A stretch of DNA of 64,000 nucleotides from an uncultured Pedobacter sp. (lineage in GTDB: Bacteria > Bacteroidota > Bacteroidia > Sphingobacteriales > Sphingobacteriaceae). The stretch's first letter is position 1. Each line of letters starts with the position of its first letter. The notes below the pieces were generated by a model. That model was not told the origin of the DNA. It ran no database searches and saw only the letters and a list, made by a program, of their open reading frames with translations. This document shows positions 8,674 to 18,383 of the stretch, in pieces. Where the stretch lies: assembly GCF_946480185.1 (NCBI RefSeq), contig NZ_CAMLIG010000003.1, positions 186,001 through 250,000 of the forward strand, written 5' to 3'. The translations under genes and the position numbers were made by a program.

Positions 8674-10236
8674 TTATTGTACAATGTTTTTAGATTCGAT
8701 GATATTATAAATTGGTTTGGTTCCGTCCACACATTTAACATTGTTAAATGTGATGGCTTCGGCATTTTTAAGACGAATGGATGATTGTTTAGGCAAAACA
8801 ACATCCTTAAAAACAATGTTCCGTGTGTAATGTGCCTCATCCTGAAAACCATTTACATCAATTACAGTTTGGTTTGCTTCTGCCTCGCTTAAGTTTAGGT
8901 TGGTGAATTCCATATCACTAAACTGTGGCAATATGGGCGCCGATTCGCCGTCGTTATTGTAATTTAACTGAGTATATAAAGTCACCTTTAACAAATCGCA
9001 ATCTCTTACAATTACATTTTTAACATAGCCACCTCTATCTTTTGTAGCTTTAATTTGCAAGCCATATAGCAAACTCCCTATTTTGCAGTCCTGAATAAAA
9101 ACATCGCTCACTCCGCCAGACATTTCGCTACCTACTGCCAATGAATGTCCTTTTGTAAAATCGCAATCGGTAATACGGATGTTTTTTGTGGGTCTGTTTA
9201 CTACATTTCCTTCAGGGTTTTTACCCGATTTAATCGCGATACAATCATCGCCAGTAGAAAATTTACAGTTAAAAATATACGAATCTGTGGATGAATCGGG
9301 ATCAATGCCATCTCCGTTTCGGGCAGTGCTTACAATATTTAAATCATGTAAGGTTACTTTATCGCAATAAATATAATGGATTGTCCAACAAGGAGAGTTT
9401 TCAATATTTAAACCTTGAATGTTGATGTTTTGGCCATTCATAATACAGATTAACCGACCTCTGGAGCGGATTCCGTTGGCCTTAATCATGGCGTTTCCTA
9501 AGGGTGTACCGCCACCGTAAATAGTGCCTTTACCGCAAATACTTAAATTATGTACGTTATAAACGTCGGTCCTGTTTAAAGTACCTGCATTAATTAAACT
9601 GGCATAAGTTTTCATTTCCCAACCTTCAAAACGGTTCATAGTAAAAGGTTCATAATCATGGATATTGCTGCTTCCTTTTAAAACTCCGCCTTCGGCTATA
9701 TAAAGTGTCATATCACTTTTTAGGAATAAAGCTCCGCTAACAAACTCCCCTTTTGGGATATAAACCGTTCCGCCTTTAATGCAGGCATCAATAGTTTTTT
9801 GAATGGCTTTTGTATTTAGCGTTTTTCCATCGCCTTTGGCACCAAAATCTAAAATATTTAAAACCTGACTTTTAATTTTGGTTTTTGCTTTTACAATACT
9901 CCCTTTATTTGATAGTTTACCCGCTTTTGTTTGCGCTTTAATATAGAAGGAATAAGATTGATTAGGCTTTAAGTTTTGAACCGTAAAATTAGTTTTAGCG
10001 GATGTAGCCACTAATTTATCATTGTTAAATATTTGGTAAGTGGCAATATCTTGATATTGCAAAGGTTTATCCCAAAGTAGCGTGACAGAAGTTGAAGTAA
10101 TGCTGGCTTCAGGTATCATCAAGTTTTTAACGCTAGAAGCATCTTGCGTAAAGCCATTAGAGGATGTAACAATCACTAATAAAACAGCTGTAATATATTT
10201 AGAAAAATTCACCTTCATTTTACTTTTCACTTTCAA
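8674..10236 (-). CDS. GH28 polygalacturonase-family enzyme with N-terminal FN3 domain
   Basis: 520 residues. A signal peptide runs to about GFTQ (residue 31); ATG at 10218 (residue 7, MKVNFSK) may be the better start. A fibronectin type III domain occupies about 38-118, then a parallel beta-helix from about 125. GH28 motifs: NGDGIDPDSS (307-316), GDD (329-331), GHS (363-365) and QIKATKDRGG. These are the catalytic aspartates, histidine and substrate-binding Arg/Lys region of exo-acting bacterial GH28 enzymes. It would release galacturonic acid, or act on rhamnogalacturonan after the lyase. It is followed with no gap by the GH43-like gene and preceded by PL11 after 18 bases. Confidence 0.9.
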   Translation of the reverse strand: MKVKSKMKVNFSKYITAVLLVIVTSSNGFTQDASSVKNLMIPEASITSTSVTLLWDKPLQYQDIATYQIFNNDKLVATSAKTNFTVQNLKPNQSYSFYIKAQTKAGKLSNKGSIVKAKTKIKSQVLNILDFGAKGDGKTLNTKAIQKTIDACIKGGTVYIPKGEFVSGALFLKSDMTLYIAEGGVLKGSSNIHDYEPFTMNRFEGWEMKTYASLINAGTLNRTDVYNVHNLSICGKGTIYGGGTPLGNAMIKANGIRSRGRLICIMNGQNINIQGLNIENSPCWTIHYIYCDKVTLHDLNIVSTARNGDGIDPDSSTDSYIFNCKFSTGDDCIAIKSGKNPEGNVVNRPTKNIRITDCDFTKGHSLAVGSEMSGGVSDVFIQDCKIGSLLYGLQIKATKDRGGYVKNVIVRDCDLLKVTLYTQLNYNNDGESAPILPQFSDMEFTNLNLSEAEANQTVIDVNGFQDEAHYTRNIVFKDVVLPKQSSIRLKNAEAITFNNVKCVDGTKPIYNIIESKNIVQ

Positions 10237-10254
10237 CTTATTACTTACTACCTA

Positions 10255-12120
10255 CTACTTTCTCACTAAATAAATATTCGGCTTTAGCGCTGGCTTCATT
10301 CCTTTGCCCATATAAAAACTAGTATGCGGAGGCTGGTTATAACCTACGTTTTGCCAAGCGATACTTAAACGGTATTGCGGATCATGCATTAAGGTATATT
10401 GCTTGATGTTAGTTGGAATGGTAGTATTATAGATGCGAAGCTCTTTATTATCGGCACTTCTTAAAATAAGTTCCTCACGCCAATCGCCTAAAATATCTGC
10501 AGATAAAGCAGGGTTAGATTTTGAGCCATTGTTTGATACCGCTCCATCAGCAGTGAAAATTCTACCTTTTCCGTATTTCTCAATATAATTTCCGTTTAGC
10601 AATTCTCTGGTTGCATCGCTATCCCAATAAATCAAAAAGTTGGTTGAACGTGGCGCTGGACCTATTTTTTCTCCTTTTATAGAATATAAATCTCGAGAAC
10701 CGGACCACCACATTTGCGCACCTACTCTGGTACTATCGATATTATCAGCTACTCCCCTGCCTACATCTGTATCTTGTTCTGCCGTGAACAGTACTTTTCC
10801 GGTTGCGGCGGCATATAATGTTACACCCGGACCTTTTGTTCCTTCTTCAATCTCGTGAATGCCAAAAACTTCTAAACCTGGGGTTTCAGGATCTAAATCA
10901 CTTACATGGATTGCATCGCCATGACGGAAACCTGTGGAAAACAAACCTTTGCCATTATCGTCCACCACCATTGATCCAAAAATAATTTCGTCTTTTCCAT
11001 CGCCATCCACATCTGCAACAGAAAGGTTATGGTTCCCCTGGCCAGAGAAAGGATTGTTACCATCCTTACTGTCAAAAACCCAACGAGAAGTCAGTTTTCC
11101 ACCACGCCAATCCCAAGCTGCCATCACAATACGTCCGTAATAACCTCGGCACATCACCACACTTGGATGTACGCCATCCAAATAAGCAATGCAGGCAGTA
11201 AACCTATCTACACGGTTGCCTGTATTGTCATTTTTACCGTTTCCACCTTTACCGCCCCAAGCGCCAATATCGCCACGGGCAGGAATATAATCTGTAGTAG
11301 CCAGAGCTTCGCCGGTTTTACCGCTAAAAATGGTGAAGTATTCTGGACCTTTTAAAATTTTACCATAAGTGCGTGAACGTTGATCCGAAATATCCCGCCA
11401 ATCTGCATTGGCATCTCCAATTACCTTTCCTTTACCGTCCACAGTTCCGTCAGCGGTTTTACAAGCAAACTCCGCTATGCCGTCGCCATCTAAATCATAA
11501 ACCATAAACTGAGTATAATGCGCACCATCACGGATATTTTTTCCTAGATTGATTTGCCATAGTAAAGTTCCGTCTAATTTATAGGCTTGGAATATAGCAG
11601 GATCTGTAATGCCTGTTTGCGAGTTGTCTCTGGCTTTACCCGTTTGATGCAAAACAATTTCGTACTGCCCATCGCCATCCAAATCTCCAACGGAGGCATC
11701 ATTAGGCGTATAGCCATTTATATAATGTAAGGGAATGGATATGTAATTTTTAATGGAAGAATTTACAGACAGGGTAAAACTGCCCGGCTCTAATTGCTCC
11801 TTACCTTTGATGATACTTTTAACATACCATGTATTTAGCTTGGTATCTTTTGCGGTAGAATCAATAAAATTGGTTGCTCCGGTAATGGGTTTTGCATTTA
11901 CTTTTACCACATCATTATCTCCAGATTTACGATAAAGATTAAAAGCAATATCAGAAGGATCGGTTCCTAAAACCCGCCAACTCACAAAAAACCGATTTTC
12001 CGCAGTATGTGTGGCCACCATACCTCGGTCTAAATTTTCCATTTGTCGTTGCGCAAATACTTGTTGACCTAAAATAGTTAAGCCTATTACAGCAATAAAC
12101 TGCTTTATGTATTTATACAT
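10255..12120 (-). CDS. rhamnogalacturonan lyase, PL11
   Basis: 621 residues with a signal peptide ending near VFAQ (residue 23). The mature protein begins RQMENLDRGMVA, a typical PL11 opening, followed by an N-terminal beta domain (about 25-125) and an eight-bladed propeller rich in calcium-type DLDGDG loops (for example VGDLDGDGQYEIVL, VYDLDGDGIAEFAC, VADVDGDGKDEIIF). Such enzymes cleave the rhamnose-galacturonate backbone of rhamnogalacturonan-I by beta-elimination. It is the first gene of the five-gene operon that ends with the CE12 gene at 4533, so the operon promoter should lie in 12121-12545. Confidence 0.93.
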   Translation of the reverse strand: MYKYIKQFIAVIGLTILGQQVFAQRQMENLDRGMVATHTAENRFFVSWRVLGTDPSDIAFNLYRKSGDNDVVKVNAKPITGATNFIDSTAKDTKLNTWYVKSIIKGKEQLEPGSFTLSVNSSIKNYISIPLHYINGYTPNDASVGDLDGDGQYEIVLHQTGKARDNSQTGITDPAIFQAYKLDGTLLWQINLGKNIRDGAHYTQFMVYDLDGDGIAEFACKTADGTVDGKGKVIGDANADWRDISDQRSRTYGKILKGPEYFTIFSGKTGEALATTDYIPARGDIGAWGGKGGNGKNDNTGNRVDRFTACIAYLDGVHPSVVMCRGYYGRIVMAAWDWRGGKLTSRWVFDSKDGNNPFSGQGNHNLSVADVDGDGKDEIIFGSMVVDDNGKGLFSTGFRHGDAIHVSDLDPETPGLEVFGIHEIEEGTKGPGVTLYAAATGKVLFTAEQDTDVGRGVADNIDSTRVGAQMWWSGSRDLYSIKGEKIGPAPRSTNFLIYWDSDATRELLNGNYIEKYGKGRIFTADGAVSNNGSKSNPALSADILGDWREELILRSADNKELRIYNTTIPTNIKQYTLMHDPQYRLSIAWQNVGYNQPPHTSFYMGKGMKPALKPNIYLVRK

Positions 12121-12545
12121 GTTAAAGAATTTTGGTTAATTGGATTTGAAATTTAAAAGTAGGAAACATTAATATTTGGTGCATCATGCTCCATCATGGT
12201 GGTGGGTGGTTTTGGCAGTGAGTCGTTATCTTATTTAATTAGATTTGAAATCTCCCCGGCTCATTGCCACCGGAAAGGCTAGTGACTTTTCCGCCAAGAC
12301 GGAATTTATCGGTTGCTAATGAAAGAGGCTCAACCTAAACTCTCCACAAATACCAATAAAACGTTAATATTTGTTAAAAAAAATGGTGTAGATACGCTTT
12401 TCAAGAACACTAAATAAGTTTTAATTTTAAACAGGATACCACAGGTTGCCAACGTGTTGCCAATTTATTAATATCGTACAATAATAGGTAACAGCCACTT
12501 ATTACCCACAAGCAAAACCAATTAAAAGAAGCGACGCATCACCCC
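12121..12545. other. divergent intergenic region, promoters of PL11 operon and MG2 gene
   Basis: 425 bases without a gene. It holds two direct copies of a 17-base motif (AAACATTAATATTTGGT at 12164-12180 and AAACGTTAATATTTGTT at 12359-12375), which could be regulator sites. It also holds a C/G-rich dispersed repeat at about 12252-12292 that recurs at 15201-15241, and a small CCGCCAAGACGG hairpin at 12291-12302. No promoter is certain. Confidence 0.4.
12252..12292. repeat. copy 1 of dispersed intergenic repeat
   Basis: The core CCCGGCTCATTGCCACCGGA plus AAGGCTAGTGACTTTTCC closely matches 15201-15241. In both places it follows a TTAATTAGATTT stretch and is followed at a distance by CCGCCAAG(A/G)CGGAATT. 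It is far more G+C-rich than the surrounding spacer. It probably belongs to a family of short intergenic repeats. Confidence 0.55.
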
Positions 12546-15071
12546 ATGAAAACACCCACATTTGTTATCCTATTTTTAGGTTTATTCAGTTGTTTTGCAA
12601 CAAATAGCCAAGCCCAAACAAAATTGTTTTTTGAAAAAGTGTATATCCATACCGATAGAGAAATGTACGCTCCGGGCGAGGAAATATGGTTTAGCGCTTA
12701 TCTGGTTAATGCCCAAAACAACAACTTTATCAACAGCAGCAATACCCTTTACACAGAACTGGTGCATAACGACAAAAGTCAGGAAGTGGTTTCTAAAGAA
12801 ATACTGAGGCTTGAAAAAGGTAAAGGCAACGGCGATTTTAAGTTGAACGATTCCATTGCTCCAGGTAGCTATACCCTAAGGGCCTATACAAACTGGATGC
12901 GCAATTTTGGGCAAGTATTTATTTTTGAAAAGCAAATTCAAATTGCGGACATCAACAATTCACCTAAAGTAGCAGACAAAGGATTAGTAAATACCAAAAC
13001 AGGTAAAACATTAACTAACAAAAACACTTCACCCGTAATAATTAAGCAAGAAAACATCCAGTTTATGCCCGAAGGTGGTGCAATGGTAGATAGCGTTGGT
13101 GGGCTGGTTGCTTTTAAAGCAGTCGATGGTGCCGGTAAAAGTTTGGGCTTAAAAGGAGAAATTACTAACAGTAAAGGGGATGTAGTTACCGAAATAAAAA
13201 CAGAATCTGGCGTAGGCGCATTCTATTTTGTGCCATTGCCTAACGAAGTTTATACCGTTAAAGGACTTTATAACAACGGAAAATCTTTTGAACAAAAATT
13301 ACCTAAACCCTTAACCAGCGGTTTTGCAATGCGTGTTAATGATAAAGACAGTGTTATAAACGTTATCCTATCATCAAACAGTAAAACTGTAACAAATGGT
13401 AAACAAGGGCTTTTGGTGGCAAAATGCCGAGGAAAGATTTATGCCAATGTACAGTTTAACTTAGCCAGTCCGCAAGTGCTGGTTCAAATTAAAAAAGATG
13501 ATTTACCAGACGGAATTAATGCCATCACCTTTTACGATGAAACCGGTAAACCTAATTGCGAGCGTTTAATTTATGTTGACAAAAAAGATAGTCCTATCCT
13601 GTCCATTACGGCAGATAAGCCAATTTACGATACAAAAGAAAAAGCTACTTTGCACATTAAAATTACCGATAGCCACCATAAACCGATAAAAACTACTTTC
13701 TCTTTTGCAGCTACAGATGCCAACTTAATTAAAGCCAATGAAAGCAACATCGTCTCGTACTTAATGTTAGAGTCTGAGCTCTTGGGCAAGATAGAACAAC
13801 CTACGCAATATTTTAACACAGACAATTCCGGAAAACAAAAGCAATTGGATTTATTACTGCTTACGCAAGGATGGCGAGATTTTATATGGAGACACTTAGA
13901 AGATACTCCTATAAAAATTACCGAAGTAGCAGAGAGTGGTATTACGGTTACCGGAAAAGTAAAACAAGTACTTCTAGAAAAACCTATTTATAATGCCAAC
14001 GTAAGTATGTTTGCCAATGGCGCTAAAGGCGACAAACTTTTTGCAGGAAAAACAGATTCTGCAGGGATTTATCATTTAGATGGTTTAGAACTTTACGGAG
14101 ACCAAAAAATAAAACTTACCTCCGCAACCGACAAAGGCAAAAAGAATGGATGGATTACCTTAGATTCTTTATACAAAGACATCGTACCTAAACCTTTTGT
14201 GCCCACACTAACTGCACAACCTATAGACAAATCTTTTGTTGAAGAGATAAAAAAACGGGTGAGCGTGATGAGGAAAGCCAATCTAAGAGATACCATCCAA
14301 CTAAAAGAAGTTACCGTGAGAGACAAAAACACCAGACTGTTTGACCGTGTAGTGAGCGATTTTGGTTACCCTGTAGAAGATTTTAAAGTAACCAAAGCAG
14401 ATTATGATTATTACAGCCTAAAACTTTTTTTAATGGATAAATCTGGCGGAATCCGCGAGGTTGATGACCCACATGACGCTGGAAAAAGTATTTTAGCTTA
14501 CCCTGTTTTTGGGAAATTTGTGCAACCCAGGGTAGTTATAAACAATAAGGAACAACCTTTTACAGATGCCGATGCCCAATATGTAAAAAATGATTATTAC
14601 GATACTTACTGGAATTTACCTATGAGTAAAGTAGAAAGAGTTGTGATTAAACATTTGGTTGGCTCACCATTAGAAACCAATAAATCGCCCGAAAAAGAAG
14701 ATATCGGAGCATCAATTTCTGGAAGTGGACTAGCTTCAGCCGATTCTACGGGTCCAGGTCAGGATGTTTTTATTATTTACCTTACTTTAAAGCCAGGCGC
14801 ATTGGATAAAAAGATTTTCAACTCTATTATTGAGGATGTAAGCGGTTATTATCAAGCAAAAAGTTTTTACCGTCCGCAATACGGAGAAGATGTTTTAACC
14901 GACCAAAGAACCACCATTAACTGGGCACCTACTGTAATAACCAATGAAAATGGGGAAGCAACTGTAACCTATTATAATGCTGGATTAAAAGCAAAAGTCA
15001 ATGTTTTTGTAGAGGGTCTAACTTCTGGCGGAAATCCGGTTGCGGGTAATGCTAGTTATTTGGTTAAATAA
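12546..15071 (+). CDS. exported MG2/plug-like domain protein
   Basis: 841 residues, signal peptide ending near SQAQ (residue 24). It begins with an alpha-2-macroglobulin MG2-like domain (KVYIHTDREMYAPGEEIWFSA) and continues with several beta-sandwich repeats. Near residues 580-720 comes a segment resembling a TonB-receptor plug (LKEVTVRDK... and VERVVIKHL). It ends with the INWAPTVITNENGEATVTYY pattern seen in A2M-like proteins. It has neither a thioester motif nor a beta-barrel. Such proteins are common in Bacteroidota and probably sit at the cell surface, but no function is established. It stands alone, divergent from PL11. Confidence 0.75.
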   Translation: MKTPTFVILFLGLFSCFATNSQAQTKLFFEKVYIHTDREMYAPGEEIWFSAYLVNAQNNNFINSSNTLYTELVHNDKSQEVVSKEILRLEKGKGNGDFKLNDSIAPGSYTLRAYTNWMRNFGQVFIFEKQIQIADINNSPKVADKGLVNTKTGKTLTNKNTSPVIIKQENIQFMPEGGAMVDSVGGLVAFKAVDGAGKSLGLKGEITNSKGDVVTEIKTESGVGAFYFVPLPNEVYTVKGLYNNGKSFEQKLPKPLTSGFAMRVNDKDSVINVILSSNSKTVTNGKQGLLVAKCRGKIYANVQFNLASPQVLVQIKKDDLPDGINAITFYDETGKPNCERLIYVDKKDSPILSITADKPIYDTKEKATLHIKITDSHHKPIKTTFSFAATDANLIKANESNIVSYLMLESELLGKIEQPTQYFNTDNSGKQKQLDLLLLTQGWRDFIWRHLEDTPIKITEVAESGITVTGKVKQVLLEKPIYNANVSMFANGAKGDKLFAGKTDSAGIYHLDGLELYGDQKIKLTSATDKGKKNGWITLDSLYKDIVPKPFVPTLTAQPIDKSFVEEIKKRVSVMRKANLRDTIQLKEVTVRDKNTRLFDRVVSDFGYPVEDFKVTKADYDYYSLKLFLMDKSGGIREVDDPHDAGKSILAYPVFGKFVQPRVVINNKEQPFTDADAQYVKNDYYDTYWNLPMSKVERVVIKHLVGSPLETNKSPEKEDIGASISGSGLASADSTGPGQDVFIIYLTLKPGALDKKIFNSIIEDVSGYYQAKSFYRPQYGEDVLTDQRTTINWAPTVITNENGEATVTYYNAGLKAKVNVFVEGLTSGGNPVAGNASYLVK

Positions 15072-15533
15072 AGAGAGGATTTGCAAGATATTGCCCGCAT
15101 TTCACCGCTTTCATTGCGATCCGCAGGCTGGCGAAGTGGCAATCCCTCTGTTATTTTGTACTAACTGTTTTTCTTGTTAATTAGATTTTTGTTTTATGAT
15201 CCTCCCGGCTCATTGTCGCCGGAAGGGCTGGTCACTTTTTCCTCAGCTGAAAAATTCACCGAAAACCCGAGTGAAGCGAATACATGAAAGCCTTTAAAAA
15301 ACAATAAAAAAACTGAATGAAGCCGCCGCTGCGCCACTTGCTACAAAGACAGTGCTTTTATTTCTTTATCACTTCCGCAACCGCCAAGGCGGAATTGATC
15401 GCTCATTAATTAACGGTAGTGGTTTTAGCCTTGCTCGGTAGTGTTTCTAAAGCATAATTAGTAAAACAGCTGCCCACAAAAATTATAGAGAAAAAAGTAT
15501 AAAATAGATTATTCGTGGCATCATTGTTTCTAA
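15072..15533. other. 462-base intergenic region with repeats
   Basis: No gene is visible between the MG2-like gene and the convergent GH29 gene. It contains copy 2 of the dispersed repeat (15201-15241), an imperfect G+C-rich hairpin around 15112-15145, and a CCGCCAAGGCGG hairpin at about 15381-15392. Together these make it a repeat-rich spacer. Confidence 0.5.
15201..15241. repeat. copy 2 of dispersed intergenic repeat
   Basis: CCTCCCGGCTCATTGTCGCC followed by GGAAGGGCTGGTCACTTTTTC is the counterpart of 12252-12292. A weak partial match, TCCTCCCGGATTATTACCA, occurs at 29744-29762. Confidence 0.55.
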
Positions 15534-17042
15534 TTATGGCTTACTAAACTGAATTTTATAAGCGGTTACCTTCCAAGCAGGCATATTTAGTGGCTTTTTA
15601 ATTACCAATGCATCTTCCTCCTGTATCCATTCTAATTTCTCATCACTTCCCAAAAGCCTAACCGAAACTATAGCTTTATCCAAATATTGAGAATTTTTAC
15701 CCAATGCGGTCATTCGGATTTCTTCTTTAGGCACATCCATACAAAAGGCATACAAATCATTCGCTTTTGTGGTATAACGGATATCTGTTGATTGGTAGCC
15801 ACGCGTATCACTTAAACCGCCAAACCGGCCTTTTTTCTGATTTTCTTTAACGGTTGATGGTCCTTCACCATATATTTTCCACGGGCGGGTTGAATATACG
15901 GCCTCTCCATTTGCCGCTGTCCAGTCGCCAATATTTTCAACAATTTTTATCACGTCAGGTTCTAAATCCCCTTCTGGTGTTTGCACTACATTAAGCAACA
16001 GGTTGCCGTTTTTACTGATAATATCTGCCAATAATTGCGTTACCTCATCTGCACTTTTATATCTCTGGCCCGTTTTGTAAAACCAATCCCCAATGGAAGT
16101 ATCGGTTTGCCATGGAAACGGGCTAATAGAATCAAGCACACCACGCTCTACATCTTGTACCCATTTGCCTTCCGAAGGTTGTTTTGGTGTATAAACCCCT
16201 GTTAGTTTCCCTTTATTATAATGGATATTATCATTATAATAATGTGCCAACATGGTACGCCCCACATCACCAAAAGGCAATCGGCTATCAGAATAAAGCA
16301 AATCAGGATGGTAAAGATCTATCAATTCTTCCACGTCGTTTAACCATTCCTTTTGCCAGCTAGGGTTATCTGTAATCCATTTTTTCATATCAGATGAATC
16401 TGGATTTTGCTGATGGTAAAGATCTGCATATTTTAGATTCTGACCATCATAAGGAACACCTGCAAAAACTCCATTTTTATCTGCTCCATGGCTTGGCTGA
16501 AACCAATTAAAACTAGCTGCCAAATGTTCAGAAACTCCAAATTTAAGTCCTTCTTTTTTGGCTGCCTTTTGCCACAGCCCAACAACATCCTTATGAGGAC
16601 CCATATTTACCGAATTCCATTTATGGATTTTAGAGTTCCATAGAAAGAAATTGTCATGATGAGAACCCATACTTACAAAGTATTTTGCACCAGCTTTTTT
16701 ATAAAGTGCCATTAATTCTTCAGGATTCCATTTTTCTGCTTTCCATAAAGGGATAATGTCTTTATACCCAAATTTTGAAGGTGGCCCATAATGTGAAACA
16801 TGATATTTGTTTTGTGCGCTACCTTCTATATACATATTTTTGGCGTACCAATCGCCTTGACGTGGCACTGCTTGTGGGCCCCAATGAGCCCAAATTCCAA
16901 ATTTGGCATCCCTAAACCATTCTGGATATCGGTATTGCTTTAACGATTCATCATTAGGTTTGAATTTTTCGGGAAGCTGTGCTTTGACATTCACTAGGAC
17001 TGCCATAAACACCAAAGTTGAAAACAGTAATTTCATTCTCAT
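15534..17042 (-). CDS. alpha-L-fucosidase, GH29
   Basis: 502 residues, signal peptide ending near VKAQ (residue 22). The GH29 barrel starts with FRDAKFGIWAHWGPQAVPRQGDWY (43-66), followed by the SHHDNF motif (127-132) and HPDLLYSDS, where Asp252 is the likely nucleophile. The C-terminus is a small beta-sandwich. It releases alpha-linked L-fucose, probably from plant xyloglucan, pectin or arabinogalactan; the linkage cannot be told. It is divergent from an AraC-type gene, with a strong palindrome in between, so it is probably induced on its own rather than with the pectin operon. Confidence 0.92.
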   Translation of the reverse strand: MRMKLLFSTLVFMAVLVNVKAQLPEKFKPNDESLKQYRYPEWFRDAKFGIWAHWGPQAVPRQGDWYAKNMYIEGSAQNKYHVSHYGPPSKFGYKDIIPLWKAEKWNPEELMALYKKAGAKYFVSMGSHHDNFFLWNSKIHKWNSVNMGPHKDVVGLWQKAAKKEGLKFGVSEHLAASFNWFQPSHGADKNGVFAGVPYDGQNLKYADLYHQQNPDSSDMKKWITDNPSWQKEWLNDVEELIDLYHPDLLYSDSRLPFGDVGRTMLAHYYNDNIHYNKGKLTGVYTPKQPSEGKWVQDVERGVLDSISPFPWQTDTSIGDWFYKTGQRYKSADEVTQLLADIISKNGNLLLNVVQTPEGDLEPDVIKIVENIGDWTAANGEAVYSTRPWKIYGEGPSTVKENQKKGRFGGLSDTRGYQSTDIRYTTKANDLYAFCMDVPKEEIRMTALGKNSQYLDKAIVSVRLLGSDEKLEWIQEEDALVIKKPLNMPAWKVTAYKIQFSKP

Positions 17043-17385
17043 AAAAAGTTTAATTTATAGGTTCAATAGTTTAAAGCTTACAAAATTTGAGGCTCCTAAT
17101 TTAATTGCATTTAATTTGTCCAACAACAATATACCATTGTTAGTTAACTTATATATTTCCGACTTTTTCACACTTAACTAGTTAGTTAAATAAAAAATTA
17201 AATACTCTTAACAATGTATGGTATTAGTGCCCAATACCATCTATTTAATATATATCTATGATTAAGATTCGTTAATCGGTTATTTTTTATCGTTTATTTG
17301 TAAACGGGTAATTACAAATATAATCAACACGTTGTTATCTTTTTTTATTCAAAACCGGCTTTTTATTATTTAAAACCGACCTTTT
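17043..17385. other. divergent promoter region of GH29 and AraC genes
   Basis: 343 A+T-rich bases without an ORF. Besides the palindrome at 17218-17240 it has ATACCATTGTTA near 17130, which echoes in inverse orientation TTAACAATGTATGGTAT at about 17208-17224, and a TAACTAGTTA palindrome near 17175. The region therefore has several candidate binding sites for the adjacent AraC protein. Confidence 0.45.
17218..17240. promoter_or_regulatory. operator-like palindrome ATGGTATT-N7-AATACCAT
   Basis: Perfect 8-bp arms separated by seven bases (AGTGCCC), located between the divergent fucosidase and AraC genes. Its form fits a dimeric regulator. There is no T-run, so it is not a terminator. Confidence 0.5.
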
Positions 17386-18264
17386 ATGTCCAAAAATATC
17401 CTAAGCTATTCTTTCTCCTTGTTACATATTGACTATGTGAAGCTTAACCATAATTGGAATTACAACAATGTCATCAGTCCGTATTATCGCCTTTACTATA
17501 TTGATGAGGGAGCTGGGTCTATTTCTGATCATACCAACCATTTAACTTTAGAACCCGGACACCTGTACCTTATTCCTAGTTTTACAATTTGCGATTTGAA
17601 TTGCGATGAGTATCTGAGTCAATATTTTATTCAGTTTTTTGAGGAATCTCCCCACGGAATCTCTTTGTTTACTAATAATAGAACCGTCATGAAATTAGTA
17701 GCGACCGAAATTGATATAGCTCTTATAAAGAGAATCACACAAAGTAATCCAGGCAGAGGAATTAATAGGTCTGACAACCCTAAAGTTTATGAAAAAGAGA
17801 TTTATTATAAAGAATACCGTTCTCTTAATGAAAAAATGAAGGCACACCTAAAATTTGAAACTCAAGGAATTCTTCTTCAATTAATTTCGAGGTTTCTGGC
17901 CTCAACAAATTTTGAATTAAATAATACTAAAGCCATACCTTCTAAAATATTGGAGACCATGAGCTATATACAGCTTCATTTGAGCGAACAGTTAACAGTG
18001 TACGAGTTGGCAAGAAGAGCTAATCAAAGTCAGGATTATTTTTCGAAACAATTTCTAATACATACTGGACAAAGACCTGTAAAATATATCCATGAAAAAA
18101 AGGTAGAAAGAGCACAATATCTTATTGCAACTACCGATAAAACCTTTTCTGAAATTGCCATAGTTACCGGTTTTTCCAATTTGCCACATTTTTCAAAAAT
18201 TTTTAAACAAATCACAAATTTAACCCCTGGAGAATACCGCCGTCAGAACGGTCAATTGAAATAA
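17386..18264 (+). CDS. AraC family transcriptional regulator, probable GH29 regulator
   Basis: 292 residues. The N-terminal cupin-like half includes YYRLYYIDEGAGSISD and EPGHLYLIPSF. The C-terminal DNA-binding half (about 190-288) includes YELARRANQSQDYFSKQF and ATTDKTFSEIAIVTGFSNLP, closing with LTPGEYRR. ATG at 17386 is in the right place for the family. It is divergent from alpha-L-fucosidase and convergent with the 2110-residue A2M-like gene. Fucose or a fucosylated glycan is the likely effector, which is an inference from location. Confidence 0.88.
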   Translation: MSKNILSYSFSLLHIDYVKLNHNWNYNNVISPYYRLYYIDEGAGSISDHTNHLTLEPGHLYLIPSFTICDLNCDEYLSQYFIQFFEESPHGISLFTNNRTVMKLVATEIDIALIKRITQSNPGRGINRSDNPKVYEKEIYYKEYRSLNEKMKAHLKFETQGILLQLISRFLASTNFELNNTKAIPSKILETMSYIQLHLSEQLTVYELARRANQSQDYFSKQFLIHTGQRPVKYIHEKKVERAQYLIATTDKTFSEIAIVTGFSNLPHFSKIFKQITNLTPGEYRRQNGQLK

Positions 18265-18383
18265 GCTTTGTTTAACATAATTAAAAGCTGTATTTGTCTA
18301 AAATATTGTTTATAACTTATCGTTCACCATTAATAACATATTCTCGACTCTTGTTAAAAACCCATTTTCTAATAAAAAACGTT

